Source of the DNA: Allokutzneria sp. A3M-2-11 16 | GTDB taxonomy: Bacteria > Actinomycetota > Actinomycetes > Mycobacteriales > Pseudonocardiaceae | Reading direction: 5' to 3' | Length of the DNA stretch: 64,000 bases | Assembly (NCBI RefSeq): GCF_024213555.1 | Contig: NZ_JANAVO010000008.1 | Location: forward strand, 62,001-126,000 | Shown here: in pieces, positions 36,166-46,005 of the stretch | Position numbering within the stretch: the stretch's first letter is position 1 | How the letters are laid out: each line of letters opens with the position of its first letter | Notes under the pieces: generated by a model | Told to the model about the DNA's origin: nothing | Databases searched by the model: none | What the model saw: the letters and a program-made list of their open reading frames with translations, nothing else | Made by a program: the position numbers and the translations under genes

Positions 36166-37974
36166 GTGGCGACCGCCCCCACCCGGTTCCGGCACGGCCG
36201 GCTGTACATCACCTTCCGGTGCAACGCGCGCTGCGGGTACTGCAACGTCTGGCAGGACCCGGTTTTCGACGGGCACCAGGAGCTGACCGCGGACGGGCTG
36301 CGCCGCTGCCTGGACGAACTGGCGGCGCTCGGTGTGTCCTATGTGGACATCACCGGTGGAGAACCCGCGCTGCACAAGGAGATGGTCGCCGCGGTCACCC
36401 ACGCCCACTCGCTGGGCATGGCCGTGGACGTGACCACCAACGCGATCCGCTTCCCGCAGCAGGCGCGGGAGATCGTGCCGCTGGTGAGCACGATGAACAT
36501 CTCCATCGACACCCTCGACGCCCAGCGCTACCACGACATCCGGGGCACGGACACGCTCGACCGCACGATCGAGCTGGTCGGCGCGCTGCGCTCGGACGGC
36601 GCGCGCAACCTGAAGCTGATCTGCGTGGTCTCCGGGCAGAACGTGGACGAGCTCGACGAGGTCGTCGCCTTCGCCCAGCGGCAGGACGTCCCGGTCTACC
36701 TCTCGCCGATGTTCAGCTACTTCTCCACGCAGAGCGAGGTGCGCCCGGCGGGCTCCATCAAGCAGCTGAAGCTGGCCGCGGTGAACGGGCGCTCGGCCGC
36801 CGCCGCCCCGGTGCAAACCTCGGTTCCGGCGTCCGTGCTGATCGAGCGGGTCGCCGAGAAGCGCTACAAACCGTCCACTGTGGTCAGTCTGGCGTTCCTG
36901 CACCACCTGCGGACGATGGACCCGACAACGGTGACCGCGTGCGGGGCGAACTCGCGCGTGCTCACCATCGGCCCGTCCGGGCAGGTGATGCTGCCGTGCT
37001 ACCACGAGTGGGACGGCTCGATCGCCTGGGACCGGCCGTACCGGGAGATCGTCAACGACCCCGAGCTGATCCGCGTCCGCGACGAGGAGGTCGGCTCGCG
37101 GCCGGGCTGCCGCACCTGCGCGGTGTTCCCCTACCTCGGCCTGCCGATGAGCTACCGGTTCACCACGCCGTTCCTGGTGCAGGCGTTCTCCGAGGAGCTG
37201 ATCAAGCTCAAGCGGTTCGCGGGCGCGCTCGCCCCCGAGCACGAGCAGCGGCTGCTGGAGCGCAGCGAGGCGTTGCTGGCCGATCTTGAAGCGCGCACCG
37301 CGTCGATGCGCCCGGGAACCCACCTCGACGAGCTGTACCACTTCGAAGCCGTGGGTGGCTTGGTGCGCACCGATTTCGGAGTGATCAGCGTGGCGGAGCT
37401 GCTGGCCGACCACTCGCACGACGACTGCTGGCGGGTGCACCGCAGTCCGCACCGCCTGGTTCGGCTGCTGTACTCGGAGACCCTGCCTGCTTTGGACGGA
37501 TCTTCGTTGTGCGCCGAAGCATTGGACGTGCAGATCGACTGCTGGGAGGCCATGTGGTTCCGCGACGCGGAGGCGGCCGATCGCCTGGCGTCGTGGTGTT
37601 CCCGCGTTCTCTCGGTGTTGCCGTCGAATCGTGCGGCCGGTTTGCTGGCGTTGTTCTCCTCGCTCCCGGTCGCGGAGATCCCCTCCGTCGCCGGGCACGC
37701 GGACGAGCTGCTGGTGCGCAAGCTGCTCTCGCCCGCGCGCAGGGCTGAGGCGAGGGACCTGTTCTCGTCGCTTGAAGTGCCCACTGTGGACAGTGACGAG
37801 CCGGTCCCGACGCCGGAGGAAGCGCGCGCCGGTGCCCACCTCGCCCGCTTCGTCGCGGAGCTGTGCTGCGCGGACACCACGGCCCTTCGTCATGCCGTCC
37901 GCCGTTGGAAACTCGCCCACGATCCGGAGATCCCGGTGGAGCGCCACCTCCTGGAACTGGAACTGGCCGAGTGA
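36166..37974 (+). CDS. Radical SAM protein with long C-terminal extension
   Basis: A 602-residue protein. The radical SAM CxxxCxxC motif is CNARCGYC near the N-terminus, followed by the TGGEPALHKEM (GGE) motif. At about residues 265-330 there is a further cysteine set (CGANS, LPCYHEW, CRTC), as in SPASM/twitch auxiliary cluster domains. The last ~240 residues are acidic-helical and unassigned. The GTG at 36166 has GGAGG before it. It lies between cyclase and aminotransferase, a place taken by the dehydrogenase BtrN in butirosin clusters, so a dehydrogenation or rearrangement of the cyclitol is a reasonable hypothesis. Confidence 0.8.
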   Translation: MATAPTRFRHGRLYITFRCNARCGYCNVWQDPVFDGHQELTADGLRRCLDELAALGVSYVDITGGEPALHKEMVAAVTHAHSLGMAVDVTTNAIRFPQQAREIVPLVSTMNISIDTLDAQRYHDIRGTDTLDRTIELVGALRSDGARNLKLICVVSGQNVDELDEVVAFAQRQDVPVYLSPMFSYFSTQSEVRPAGSIKQLKLAAVNGRSAAAAPVQTSVPASVLIERVAEKRYKPSTVVSLAFLHHLRTMDPTTVTACGANSRVLTIGPSGQVMLPCYHEWDGSIAWDRPYREIVNDPELIRVRDEEVGSRPGCRTCAVFPYLGLPMSYRFTTPFLVQAFSEELIKLKRFAGALAPEHEQRLLERSEALLADLEARTASMRPGTHLDELYHFEAVGGLVRTDFGVISVAELLADHSHDDCWRVHRSPHRLVRLLYSETLPALDGSSLCAEALDVQIDCWEAMWFRDAEAADRLASWCSRVLSVLPSNRAAGLLALFSSLPVAEIPSVAGHADELLVRKLLSPARRAEARDLFSSLEVPTVDSDEPVPTPEEARAGAHLARFVAELCCADTTALRHAVRRWKLAHDPEIPVERHLLELELAE

Positions 37975-39260
37975 CCACGCGGGGGGAGCGGCACCTGGAG
38001 GGGGAGCGGGAGTTCGTCGCACTGGGGGCCAGCCAGGAGGCGGACCTCGGCCGCCGGGTCTTCGCGTACGGGCGCGGCTGCGTGCTGGTGGACGTCGACG
38101 GCCGCGAGTACGTCGACCTGGCCGCGGGGACGATGACGCAGTCCTTGGGGCACAGCCACCCCGAGGTCGTCGAGGCGGTCACCGCACAGGTCGGCGCGCT
38201 CACCAACGTGCACGACAACCCGACGCCGCAACGGCTCGACGCGGCGCGTGCGCTCGCCCGGCTGCTGCCGGAACACCTTGGTGCGATGGGGTTCTTCACC
38301 ACCGGCACCGAGGTCGTCGAAGCAGCGCTGCGGGTCGCGCACGCCACCGCGGAGCCCGGCCGGACGCGAATTGCCGCACTGCGCCGGGGATTCCACGGCA
38401 AGACACGGGGTTCTCGTGCGGCGGTGCAGTGGGACATCGGTACCGAGCCACCCGGACCGACGTTGCTCGGGTACCCGGCGTACTGCTATCGGTGCCCGTT
38501 CGAACTGACCTATCCGGCCTGCGACATGCTGTGCGCACGGTTGACGGTGAAGCAAGCGATCGCGCGCCCGGACGTGGCCGCGTTGCTCGCCGAGCCGATC
38601 CAGGGCGCCGCCGGAGTGATCGTCCCGCCGCGCGAGTACTGGGAGGTGGTCGGCAAAGCGTGCGCCGACCACGGCGTGCTGCTGATCGCCGACGAGGTGC
38701 TCACCGGCGGCGGTCGCACGGGCGAGTTCCTTGCGTCACAACACTACGGGCTTGCACCCGACCTGGTGACCCTGGCGAAGGGCCTGGGCTCGGGGCACCC
38801 CGTCGCGGTGCTCGCGGGGCGACCGGACCTGCTCACCGAAGCCACGTGGGGCGCGGTGGGCGGCTACAGCAGCACCTTCGGCGGTGGTCCGGTCGGGCTC
38901 ACCGCGGCGACGGCCACGCTCACCGTGCTGCACCGGGACGCACTGGTCGACAAGGTGCGCAAGCTCGGTCTGCTGCTGGCCGACGAACTGTCCACTGTGG
39001 CCGAACACCCGCTCGTCGGTGAGGTGCGGGGGCTCGGTCTGCTGCACGCGATCGAGCTGGTCGGTCCTGGGCGCGCGCCGAATCCCTCCGCTGTGGAACG
39101 GGTTTTCCAGCGCGCGCTCGACATGGGGGTGCGCGTCATGCCTGGGGGCTCGGTGCTGCGCATCGCCCCGCCGTTTCTCATCGAGCCCGACGAGCTGGTG
39201 GACGCGGTGCGCCGTCTCGGCCGCGCGATCGACCAGGTGTACCGGGAGGACGCCTCATGA
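37971..39260 (+). CDS. Class III PLP-dependent aminotransferase
   Basis: A 429-residue class III aminotransferase. It has GFFTTGTEVVEAALRVA for the PLP phosphate, ADEVLTGGGRTG for the PLP ring, and the Schiff-base lysine in TLAKGLGSGHPVAV. A cysteine-containing insert, YCYRCPFELTYPACDMLC, is shared in pattern with the second aminotransferase at 56859. It would put an amino group on a cyclitol ketone. Start and stop overlap neighbours by 4 bases. Confidence 0.9.
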   Translation: MTTRGERHLEGEREFVALGASQEADLGRRVFAYGRGCVLVDVDGREYVDLAAGTMTQSLGHSHPEVVEAVTAQVGALTNVHDNPTPQRLDAARALARLLPEHLGAMGFFTTGTEVVEAALRVAHATAEPGRTRIAALRRGFHGKTRGSRAAVQWDIGTEPPGPTLLGYPAYCYRCPFELTYPACDMLCARLTVKQAIARPDVAALLAEPIQGAAGVIVPPREYWEVVGKACADHGVLLIADEVLTGGGRTGEFLASQHYGLAPDLVTLAKGLGSGHPVAVLAGRPDLLTEATWGAVGGYSSTFGGGPVGLTAATATLTVLHRDALVDKVRKLGLLLADELSTVAEHPLVGEVRGLGLLHAIELVGPGRAPNPSAVERVFQRALDMGVRVMPGGSVLRIAPPFLIEPDELVDAVRRLGRAIDQVYREDAS

Positions 39261-40273
39261 TCGAGGCACACGAACTCAGCAAGGTGTTCAAGGTCCGCAA
39301 GATGCGCCCCGGCCTGTGGGGCGCGGTGCGCGGGCTCGTCTCCGCCGACGTGGAGGAGGTGCGCGCGCTCGACGGGGTCAGCTTCTCCGTGCCCGCCGGT
39401 GAACGCACCGCGTACCTCGGCGTGAACGGCGCGGGCAAGTCCACCACGATCAAGGCGCTGGCCGGGGTGCTCACCCCGACCTCCGGGCACTGCCGGGTGG
39501 CCGGTCGGGACCCGCGCGCCGACCGCTACGCGCACGCGCGCACGATCGGCGTGGTGTTCGGCCACCGCACGCAGCTGTGGTGGGACCTGCCGGTCGAGGA
39601 GTCGTTCCGGATTCTGGCGCGACTGCACGACATGTCCAAAGAGGACGCTGCGCTCAACCGCAAGCTCTTCGACGAGGTGCTGGACCTCGGCGAGATCGCT
39701 CACCGTCCTGTTAGGACACTCAGCCTCGGCCAGCGGATGCGCGCCGAGGTCGCCGCGGCGCTGTTCCACAACCCGCGCGTGCTGCTGCTGGACGAGCCCA
39801 CGATCGGACTGGACCTGCTGTTGAAGGAAGCGGTGCACGAGCTGGTCAACCGGGTCGTGGCCGACCGCGGCACCACGGTGCTGCTGACCAGTCACGACGT
39901 CGCGGACATCACCGCGATCTGCGAGCGCGTGGTCGTGGTCGACTCCGGGCGTGACGTGTACACCGGCGACCTGGACGACCTCCTGCGCCAGGCACCGACG
40001 CGGACCGTGCGCTTGGACTACTCCGGTGACATCTCTCCTGAATCGCTCGTTTCGCATGTACGGCACTACATCGGTTTGGTTCAGGTCGAAATCGTGGGAC
40101 GGCGGCGGATCAAGGTGGAGGGCCCGCCGGATCTCGCGACACCGCAGGCGGTGCTGAACGCGGTCTCGGGCTTGGTCACGGTGACGGACTTGGTGGCGCC
40201 GGAACCCACGCTCGGCGAAGTGCTGCGCGCTCTGTACGTCCGTACCGCCGAGCCCGCTCGTGGTGCACGGTGA
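39257..40273 (+). CDS. ABC exporter ATPase
   Basis: A 338-residue ATPase of the ABC-2/DUF990 exporter type. Walker A is GVNGAGKST. The signature is LSLGQRMRAEVAAAL, the form found with these exporters, and Walker B is VLLLDEPTIGLD. The C-terminal ~90 residues form the extra domain typical of drug and polysaccharide exporters. It is encoded with two permeases in one overlapping run, and probably exports the cluster product or confers self-protection. Confidence 0.92.
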   Translation: MIEAHELSKVFKVRKMRPGLWGAVRGLVSADVEEVRALDGVSFSVPAGERTAYLGVNGAGKSTTIKALAGVLTPTSGHCRVAGRDPRADRYAHARTIGVVFGHRTQLWWDLPVEESFRILARLHDMSKEDAALNRKLFDEVLDLGEIAHRPVRTLSLGQRMRAEVAAALFHNPRVLLLDEPTIGLDLLLKEAVHELVNRVVADRGTTVLLTSHDVADITAICERVVVVDSGRDVYTGDLDDLLRQAPTRTVRLDYSGDISPESLVSHVRHYIGLVQVEIVGRRRIKVEGPPDLATPQAVLNAVSGLVTVTDLVAPEPTLGEVLRALYVRTAEPARGAR

Positions 40274-41079
40274 CGACGCTTCGCGTGCAGGCGCGCGGCT
40301 ACGGGGCGATTCTCGGAGCTGGTTGGCGGACTGCACTCGCGTATCGCGGCGCGCTGATGCTGACCGCGCTGACGACGGCGCTCTCCCTTGCCGTGCAGCT
40401 TTCGGTGTGGAACGCGGTATACGACGGTCGGTCGGGTATTCAGGGCTACGACGCGACGACGATGACCACGTATCTGCTCGCCGGGAACCTGTTGGCGGTG
40501 CTGCTGTCCAATCAGATCGACGACACGCTCTCCGGTGACATCTACCGCGGTGATCACGTGGTCGGGTTGTTGCGGCCGATCGGCTTCCTCGGCTCGCACG
40601 CGGCGGTCGCCTTGCCCTACCTGGCAGTGCGGCTGACCCTGGTTGTGTTGCCGCTGTTGGGTTTCGCGCTGGTCTTCGTTCCGCTCGCCACACCTACCGT
40701 TGCCGGGTTCACGTGGTTCGCGGTCTCAGCGGTGCTGGCCACCACACTGGGGATCTTGCTGAACCTGTTGGTGGGCTTGGCGGGTTTCATCACCACGAGC
40801 ACGTGGGGCCTGCGGTATCTGAAAGGCACCGTGGTCGCGTTCTGCTCCGGCCAGCTCGTGCCGTTGGAGCTGATGCCCGCGGCGGTTCGCGGAGTGATGG
40901 AGTGGCTGCCGTTCGCGGCGATGGTGAACACACCCGTGCGCCTGCTCCTCGGCAGGCTCGAAGGGCTCGCGGCGCTGCACGCCGTTGGGGTGCAACTGTT
41001 GTGGGTCGGCCTGGGACTGCTGGTGTGCGTGTTCGCGTGGCGTGGCGCGTTGAAGCGGGGCGAGGTGAGCGGAGGATGA
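40270..41079 (+). CDS. ABC exporter permease, ABC-2/DUF990 family
   Basis: A 269-residue membrane protein with about six hydrophobic segments, opening with LGAGWRTALAYRGALMLTAL and containing the cytoplasmic loop DTLSGDIYRGDHVVGLLRPIG, both typical of the ABC-2 permease group. It pairs with the permease encoded next. Its GTG overlaps the ATPase stop by 4 bases. Confidence 0.88.
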   Translation: MTTLRVQARGYGAILGAGWRTALAYRGALMLTALTTALSLAVQLSVWNAVYDGRSGIQGYDATTMTTYLLAGNLLAVLLSNQIDDTLSGDIYRGDHVVGLLRPIGFLGSHAAVALPYLAVRLTLVVLPLLGFALVFVPLATPTVAGFTWFAVSAVLATTLGILLNLLVGLAGFITTSTWGLRYLKGTVVAFCSGQLVPLELMPAAVRGVMEWLPFAAMVNTPVRLLLGRLEGLAALHAVGVQLLWVGLGLLVCVFAWRGALKRGEVSGG

Positions 41080-41864
41080 GGCGCTACCTCTCGTTGTCCC
41101 TGCTGCTGACCGGCGTGGGGCTGCGCCGGATCTTGGCTTACCGGTCGGACTTCTTCGTTGGGATCGGCGCGTTCGCGTTGCGCGTGGTCATGCACGCGTT
41201 GCTGCTCGGCGTGATCTACCAGTACGTCTCGGACATCGCGGGCTGGACGTTCGACGAGGCCCTGTTGCTGCTGGGCGTCGCGATGCTCGTGCGCGGGCTG
41301 GACCACGCGTTCACCGACCAGCTCTGGGAACTGGGCCGCAAGCTCGTGCAGCGCGGAGAACTGGTGCGCTACCTGGTCCGTCCGGTGCACCCGTTGTTCA
41401 GCCTGCTGTCGGAGCGGTTCTGCTACCCGGAGGGGATCGGCGAGGTCCTGGCCGGGCTCGCGGTGATCTTCTACGCGGCCGGTGGGCTCGAGCTGGACCT
41501 GGGCGCGGGCAGGATCGTCCTTTTCGGACTGTTGCTCCTCGTGGGCGCGCTGGTGTTCGCTGCGGTGAAGCTGCTGCTCGCGGCGCTCGCGTTCTGGACG
41601 ACGACGAGCTTGCAGGTCATGACGGCGGTCTACGAGGTGGCCGACACCGCGCGCTACCCGCTGGACGTGTTCCCCGTGCCGATCCGGGTGGTGCTGACGA
41701 GCGTGATCCCGTTCGCGCTCACCGGCTTCGTGCCCGCGGACTACCTGCTGCACGGTGCCGGTGTGTTGACCTGGCTGGCTCCGGTGATCGCCGGAGTGCT
41801 GACCGCGCTGGCGCTGCTGGCGTGGTCCCGTGGGGTGCGCCGGTTCGAGGCGGTGGGCCCGTGA
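41076..41864 (+). CDS. ABC exporter permease, ABC-2/DUF990 family, second subunit
   Basis: A 262-residue membrane protein with about six segments and the loop QRGELVRYLVRPVHPLFSLLSER, the second-subunit form of DUF990-type exporters. The last loop, VADTARYPLDVFPVPIRVVL, is also typical. The ATG at 41076 has GGAGG right before it and overlaps the preceding stop; a longer open frame starting upstream is not real. With the two genes before it, it makes a complete exporter. Confidence 0.88.
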   Translation: MRRYLSLSLLLTGVGLRRILAYRSDFFVGIGAFALRVVMHALLLGVIYQYVSDIAGWTFDEALLLLGVAMLVRGLDHAFTDQLWELGRKLVQRGELVRYLVRPVHPLFSLLSERFCYPEGIGEVLAGLAVIFYAAGGLELDLGAGRIVLFGLLLLVGALVFAAVKLLLAALAFWTTTSLQVMTAVYEVADTARYPLDVFPVPIRVVLTSVIPFALTGFVPADYLLHGAGVLTWLAPVIAGVLTALALLAWSRGVRRFEAVGP

Positions 41865-43048
41865 GCCTGCACGACGCGCTGCGACGAGCGCCCTGGTTCT
41901 CCCGCACCACCCTGGACCCGGACAGCCTCCGAGTGCTGGACGAGCTTGAGGTCGAGGGAACGACACTGCACTGGGTGGAGGTCCGAGGTGAGCACCGAAC
42001 CGCGACCCTTGTCCTCGGGGACAACGACACCGCGTTGCTCCGGGCGATGCTGGCCCTGGCCGGGCGCGAGTCCTGGCCGACCAGGGCCGGGGGAGTCGTC
42101 CGATGGAGAGGGCCGGTGCGGCCCGGACTGCGGCTGGACGAGGTCCTGGACACCACCGCGACGAACGCGGTCGGGAGAGCCGCCGGCAACCTGGTGATCA
42201 AGGTTTACCGGATGCTCGGCGACGATCGCGGGGAACCGACGCTACTGTCCACAATGGACGGGTGTGACCTGCTGCCGAAACCATTGGGGTACTTGGAGTA
42301 CGAGGGTCTGTCCAGCGGCTGCCTCGCCCTGATCACGCACGCTGTGGAAGGGGCTCCGCTCGACCGCGCGCTCCGGGCGGCCCTGCGGAGCGGGACGAGT
42401 CCGCCCAGCGCCCTCTTGCGCGCGGTTCGCGAGGCGCTCTCCGCCCTGCACGATCGGCTCGCCGACGGGGCGGACGCCAAGACGATGCCGTTGACCGATC
42501 GCCTGGCCGACCTGGAATGCCTGGTGAGCCAGGTGCGGAACACGCTGCCCCGCAGCGCTGAGCGTCGTCGCGAGCTGCTCGACCGGTGTGCTGCCTTCGC
42601 TTTGGAGGCGGATTACCCGGCTGGGCCACGCCATGGTGACCTGCACTTGGCGCACGTGTTGATCGACGACTCGCTCCGCGTCCGGTTCGTCGATCCAGAC
42701 GGTCAGCCGGTGGAGGCCAGCAGTCCACTCGACGACTTCGCCGCGCTGTGCCGTGCGGTGGAGTGCTTCGCGGCGGACGAGGAGGTCGCGCGCACCGCCG
42801 GTGAACTGGGCGTGGACAAGTTCCGCTACGCCAGCGAGCTGCGCTCGGCACCCGGTGCGGAGTGGGCCGCGGAGGTCAACCGCGAACTGACCGCGGGCAT
42901 CGAGCCGAGCGCGCTCGCTGTGCCGTATCTGCTGCGCACCTTGCACGAGTTGCGCTATCACGGTGAGCGTGCGGGTGATCCCGACGCGGACTACTACGCC
43001 GATCTGATGTGGGCTTCACTCGCTGATTTCCTGAAGGGGACCTTGTGA
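41861..43048 (+). CDS. Phosphotransferase of the aminoglycoside phosphotransferase/maltokinase type
   Basis: A 395-residue protein with the kinase-like fold of APH and maltokinases. The catalytic loop is GPRHGDLHLAHVLID and the metal-binding motif is RFVDPDGQP, equivalent to the usual DxD. The N-terminal lobe has NLVIKVYRMLGDD, which supplies the nucleotide-binding lysine. It could phosphorylate a cyclitol or pseudo-sugar, or give self-resistance by phosphorylation. It overlaps neighbours on both sides by 4 bases. Confidence 0.8.
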   Translation: MSLHDALRRAPWFSRTTLDPDSLRVLDELEVEGTTLHWVEVRGEHRTATLVLGDNDTALLRAMLALAGRESWPTRAGGVVRWRGPVRPGLRLDEVLDTTATNAVGRAAGNLVIKVYRMLGDDRGEPTLLSTMDGCDLLPKPLGYLEYEGLSSGCLALITHAVEGAPLDRALRAALRSGTSPPSALLRAVREALSALHDRLADGADAKTMPLTDRLADLECLVSQVRNTLPRSAERRRELLDRCAAFALEADYPAGPRHGDLHLAHVLIDDSLRVRFVDPDGQPVEASSPLDDFAALCRAVECFAADEEVARTAGELGVDKFRYASELRSAPGAEWAAEVNRELTAGIEPSALAVPYLLRTLHELRYHGERAGDPDADYYADLMWASLADFLKGTL

Positions 43049-45090
43049 ACGTCGTTGAGTGCCACTATGAGTTCGGTGGGTTCGACCACCGGCTCGTCAA
43101 GGGTGGCATCTCCGTCTACCTGTGGAACCTGAGCCAGGCGCTGTCCGCGCGCGGTGTCGGGGTGAGCGGTCTGACGGCGGCGCACGGTGCCTTACCCCTG
43201 CTGCGTCAGGACTACGACGTCACCGACCTGGACTACGTGGACGACCTGACCGTCGACGTGCCGCTGGACCCGTTGGTGTGGAAGGACTTCGGCGAGTCGG
43301 CGAAGATCTCCGCCCGGATCACCGCGCACCGGGTCAGCGTGCGCGGCGTCGACGTGGTGGTCCTCGCGGGCGGAATCCTTGACGCCTACCCGGAAACGTT
43401 CTACCCGCCGTACGAGACCAAGGGCCGCGACCTGGCCTTCCTCAAACCGCTGGTCTTCCAGCTCGCGGCGACCCGGTACCTGGTCCGCACGATGGCTCCG
43501 CGCACGGTTGTGCACCTGCACGAGCCGTACTACCACTATCTGATGCCGCAGCCACTCCGTGCCGCCGGTGCCGAGGTCGTGTGCACCGTGCAGAGCAACA
43601 TGCCGGTGAACAAGAAGGTCTACGGCCGCGAGGTCCGGGAGCTGGTGTCGTTCCTGGGCGGTGACGCGTCGGCCGCGGACGGCCTGGAGGACCCGCCGCT
43701 GGACAGCGCGGTGGAGCGGGAGATGCGGGCCTACCTGCCGACGACCCACCTGTACAACGAGTACCCCGAACGTCCGGGCCACGACTACGTCAGCGGGCTC
43801 GCGCTGGTGGCGAGGACCGCTTCCGCGCTGGACTTCCTCTCGCCCGGCCAGCTCGAACACGTTGTGACCCAAGGGGACACGCCAGCCGAGGCGCTCTTCC
43901 AGTGCTTGGCCGTGCGGCGGGAACTGCGGGCGGCGGCGGACAAGCTCGTGGTCGGCGGGTGCGCGGTCGGCAGCACGTGGCGCGAGGCCGATCGATCCAC
44001 AGTGGACAGAGCGGCCGTGCTGCGGCGCCGGGGACTCGACCCCGCGCTGCCGACGATCTTCCACAACGCGCGGTACGCGATCCACCACAAGGGACAGCGG
44101 GAGCTCGCGCGGGCGCTGCGCGAACTGCTCGACGAGGGGCTGCGGTTCAACGCGGTGCTGCACGTCCTGTCACCGTCCCCTATGGACGATCCGGAGCTGA
44201 ACCCGCTCGCGGCGGCGCATCCCGACGTGGTGTGGCTCGAAACCGGGCCGATGCCCGAGCCGGAGCTCATCGAGCTGGCGTGCGCGTCGGAGCTCTGCCT
44301 GTTCCCGTCGAAGTTCGAGATGGACACGTTCCTGCTGGCGATGGGCGAGGCGATGGCCTGCGGGGCCGTCCCGGTGGCGACCGCGCAACGCGGCATGGAG
44401 CACTTCGAACACGTACTCGGTACCACCGGGGCCTCAGTACCACGTTCCTTCCGTGCGGACGACCGGGCGCTGGTCGACGAGATCAAGTCCCAGCTGCGCC
44501 GTTTGCTGGCCATGGAGCTGGATTCGCTCCGCGCCAACGCCGTCCGGGTCGCGCGCTCGTTCACCTGGGAGAAGGTGGCGGCCGACTTCCACGCGATCTT
44601 CGACTCGACACTCCACAGTGGACTCTCGGCGGACCCGGTGGCGTTGCTGCGCCGGGGCTGGGGCGATCTGCTGGACGACGAGGCGCTGGCCCGGCACGCC
44701 GTCGAAGCTCGCGACCAGGCGCTGAGCACCGGCGACGTCGAGCTGGCGCGGAGGTTGGGGATCGCCGACGACCGGGCCCTGTTCGAGGCCGCTCGGGAGC
44801 GCGGTGACGTCGCGGGTTGCGCGCTTTTCCCGGAGTACGAAACCGAACTGGCCTCGCGTGGCTCCGTCGTCGACGAGATCGGACAGTGGCGCGTGAGCTA
44901 CCGCTTCGGTCCCGTCCGCACCGCCGACCTCGTGCGGGAAGGCAGGGCGTGGCCGCTCTACCCCACCGGGGACGGCGGGTTCGGCGGTACGGTGCCCGCG
45001 TCGGCGGAGCGATCGGCGGTGCTGCTGCTGACGTTGACCAACGGCAGGGTCGTGTGGGACGAACTAGAGGTGAAGGAGACCAATGTCTGA
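43045..45090 (+). CDS. Glycosyltransferase of the GT4/GT5 type with C-terminal extension
   Basis: A 681-residue GT-B glycosyltransferase. The N-terminus VVECHYEFGGFDHRLVKGG is the donor-loop region of the glycogen/trehalose synthase type. The C-terminal Rossmann half has HHKGQRELARAL and the donor-binding FPSKFEMDTFLLAMGEAMACG. Beyond about residue 545 there are ~135 unassigned residues. It may add a sugar to the pseudo-disaccharide, as ValG/VldK does in validamycin, though it is not obviously the same family. It overlaps the following kinase gene by 8 bases. Confidence 0.82.
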   Translation: MNVVECHYEFGGFDHRLVKGGISVYLWNLSQALSARGVGVSGLTAAHGALPLLRQDYDVTDLDYVDDLTVDVPLDPLVWKDFGESAKISARITAHRVSVRGVDVVVLAGGILDAYPETFYPPYETKGRDLAFLKPLVFQLAATRYLVRTMAPRTVVHLHEPYYHYLMPQPLRAAGAEVVCTVQSNMPVNKKVYGREVRELVSFLGGDASAADGLEDPPLDSAVEREMRAYLPTTHLYNEYPERPGHDYVSGLALVARTASALDFLSPGQLEHVVTQGDTPAEALFQCLAVRRELRAAADKLVVGGCAVGSTWREADRSTVDRAAVLRRRGLDPALPTIFHNARYAIHHKGQRELARALRELLDEGLRFNAVLHVLSPSPMDDPELNPLAAAHPDVVWLETGPMPEPELIELACASELCLFPSKFEMDTFLLAMGEAMACGAVPVATAQRGMEHFEHVLGTTGASVPRSFRADDRALVDEIKSQLRRLLAMELDSLRANAVRVARSFTWEKVAADFHAIFDSTLHSGLSADPVALLRRGWGDLLDDEALARHAVEARDQALSTGDVELARRLGIADDRALFEAARERGDVAGCALFPEYETELASRGSVVDEIGQWRVSYRFGPVRTADLVREGRAWPLYPTGDGGFGGTVPASAERSAVLLLTLTNGRVVWDELEVKETNV

Positions 45091-45982
45091 GCTGGACGTC
45101 CTCGTGGTCGGCGGGGTCGGGGTGGACACGATCGTGCGAGTGCCGGAGCTGCCGCTGCCGATGCGGGACTCGATCATGGTGCCGCCGATCGAGCAGTACC
45201 TGGCGCACACCGGCAACGGCGTCGCGCTCGGCTGCCACCACCTCGGGCTGCGCACCCACTTCGCCGACGTGATCGGCGAGGACGCCGAGGGCGCGAAGGT
45301 GCTGGAGAACTACGCCTCGGTCGGGCTCTCCTTCGCGCACGTCACGCATGCCAGCGGCACCAGGCGCAGCGTGAACCTGGTGGACAGGCAGGGGAACCGG
45401 CTCTCGCTCTACGACGGCAGGCACCCGTTCGAGATGGAGGTCGACCCGTCGCTGTACCGCCCGGCGATCGCCCGCACCCGGCACGTGCACGTCTCGATCA
45501 TGAACTGGGCCCGGCACGCGCTGGCCGACGCGGTCGCGGCCGGTGTCACCACGTCGACCGACCTGCACGACTGGGACGGGAAGAACGACTACCACCAGGA
45601 CTTCGCGTACGGCGCGGACCTGGTGTTCGTGTCGACCTCCGCGCTCGGTGACCGGGTCGAGGAGGTCACCTCGGACATCCTCGACCGCGGCCGGGCGCGC
45701 GCCGTGATCGCGATGGCCGGTGGCGAAGGCAGCTACCTCCACCTGCCGGACCGGCCGCTCAAGCACGTGCCGCCGGTGCCGCTCGCGCCGGAGGAGGTCG
45801 TGGACACCAACGGCGCCGGTGACAGCTACGTGGCGGGTTTCCTCTACGCGCACCTGGCCGGTCGATCGTGGGACGAGGCGGTGCGCGCGGGTTCACTCGC
45901 CGGAGCGCACGCCGTCCGCACCGCGGGCACCCACACGTCGTTCATCACCGCCGCCGACCTCGACATGGCGCTCACCACCTGA
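45083..45982 (+). CDS. PfkB-family carbohydrate/cyclitol kinase, paralogue 1
   Basis: A 299-residue PfkB kinase. The N-terminal LVVGGVGVDTIVRV and the C-terminal DTNGAGDSYVAGFLYAHL (catalytic aspartate in GAGD) are complete. Its paralogue at 48449-49324 shares long blocks such as YDGRHP and DFAYGADLVF. Two kinases of one type suggest sequential phosphorylation of related cyclitols, such as the 7- and 1-positions in a validamycin-like scheme. The substrate is inferred from context. A hairpin tract follows it. Confidence 0.88.
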   Translation: MSELDVLVVGGVGVDTIVRVPELPLPMRDSIMVPPIEQYLAHTGNGVALGCHHLGLRTHFADVIGEDAEGAKVLENYASVGLSFAHVTHASGTRRSVNLVDRQGNRLSLYDGRHPFEMEVDPSLYRPAIARTRHVHVSIMNWARHALADAVAAGVTTSTDLHDWDGKNDYHQDFAYGADLVFVSTSALGDRVEEVTSDILDRGRARAVIAMAGGEGSYLHLPDRPLKHVPPVPLAPEEVVDTNGAGDSYVAGFLYAHLAGRSWDEAVRAGSLAGAHAVRTAGTHTSFITAADLDMALTT

Positions 45983-46005
45983 CCCCGCACCAACGCCGCA
46001 TTTGG

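Noticed and set aside
40713-41075. Upstream extension of the second exporter permease frame
   Set aside because: It overlaps the first permease in another frame. The ATG at 41076 has a ribosome site and the usual 4-base overlap.
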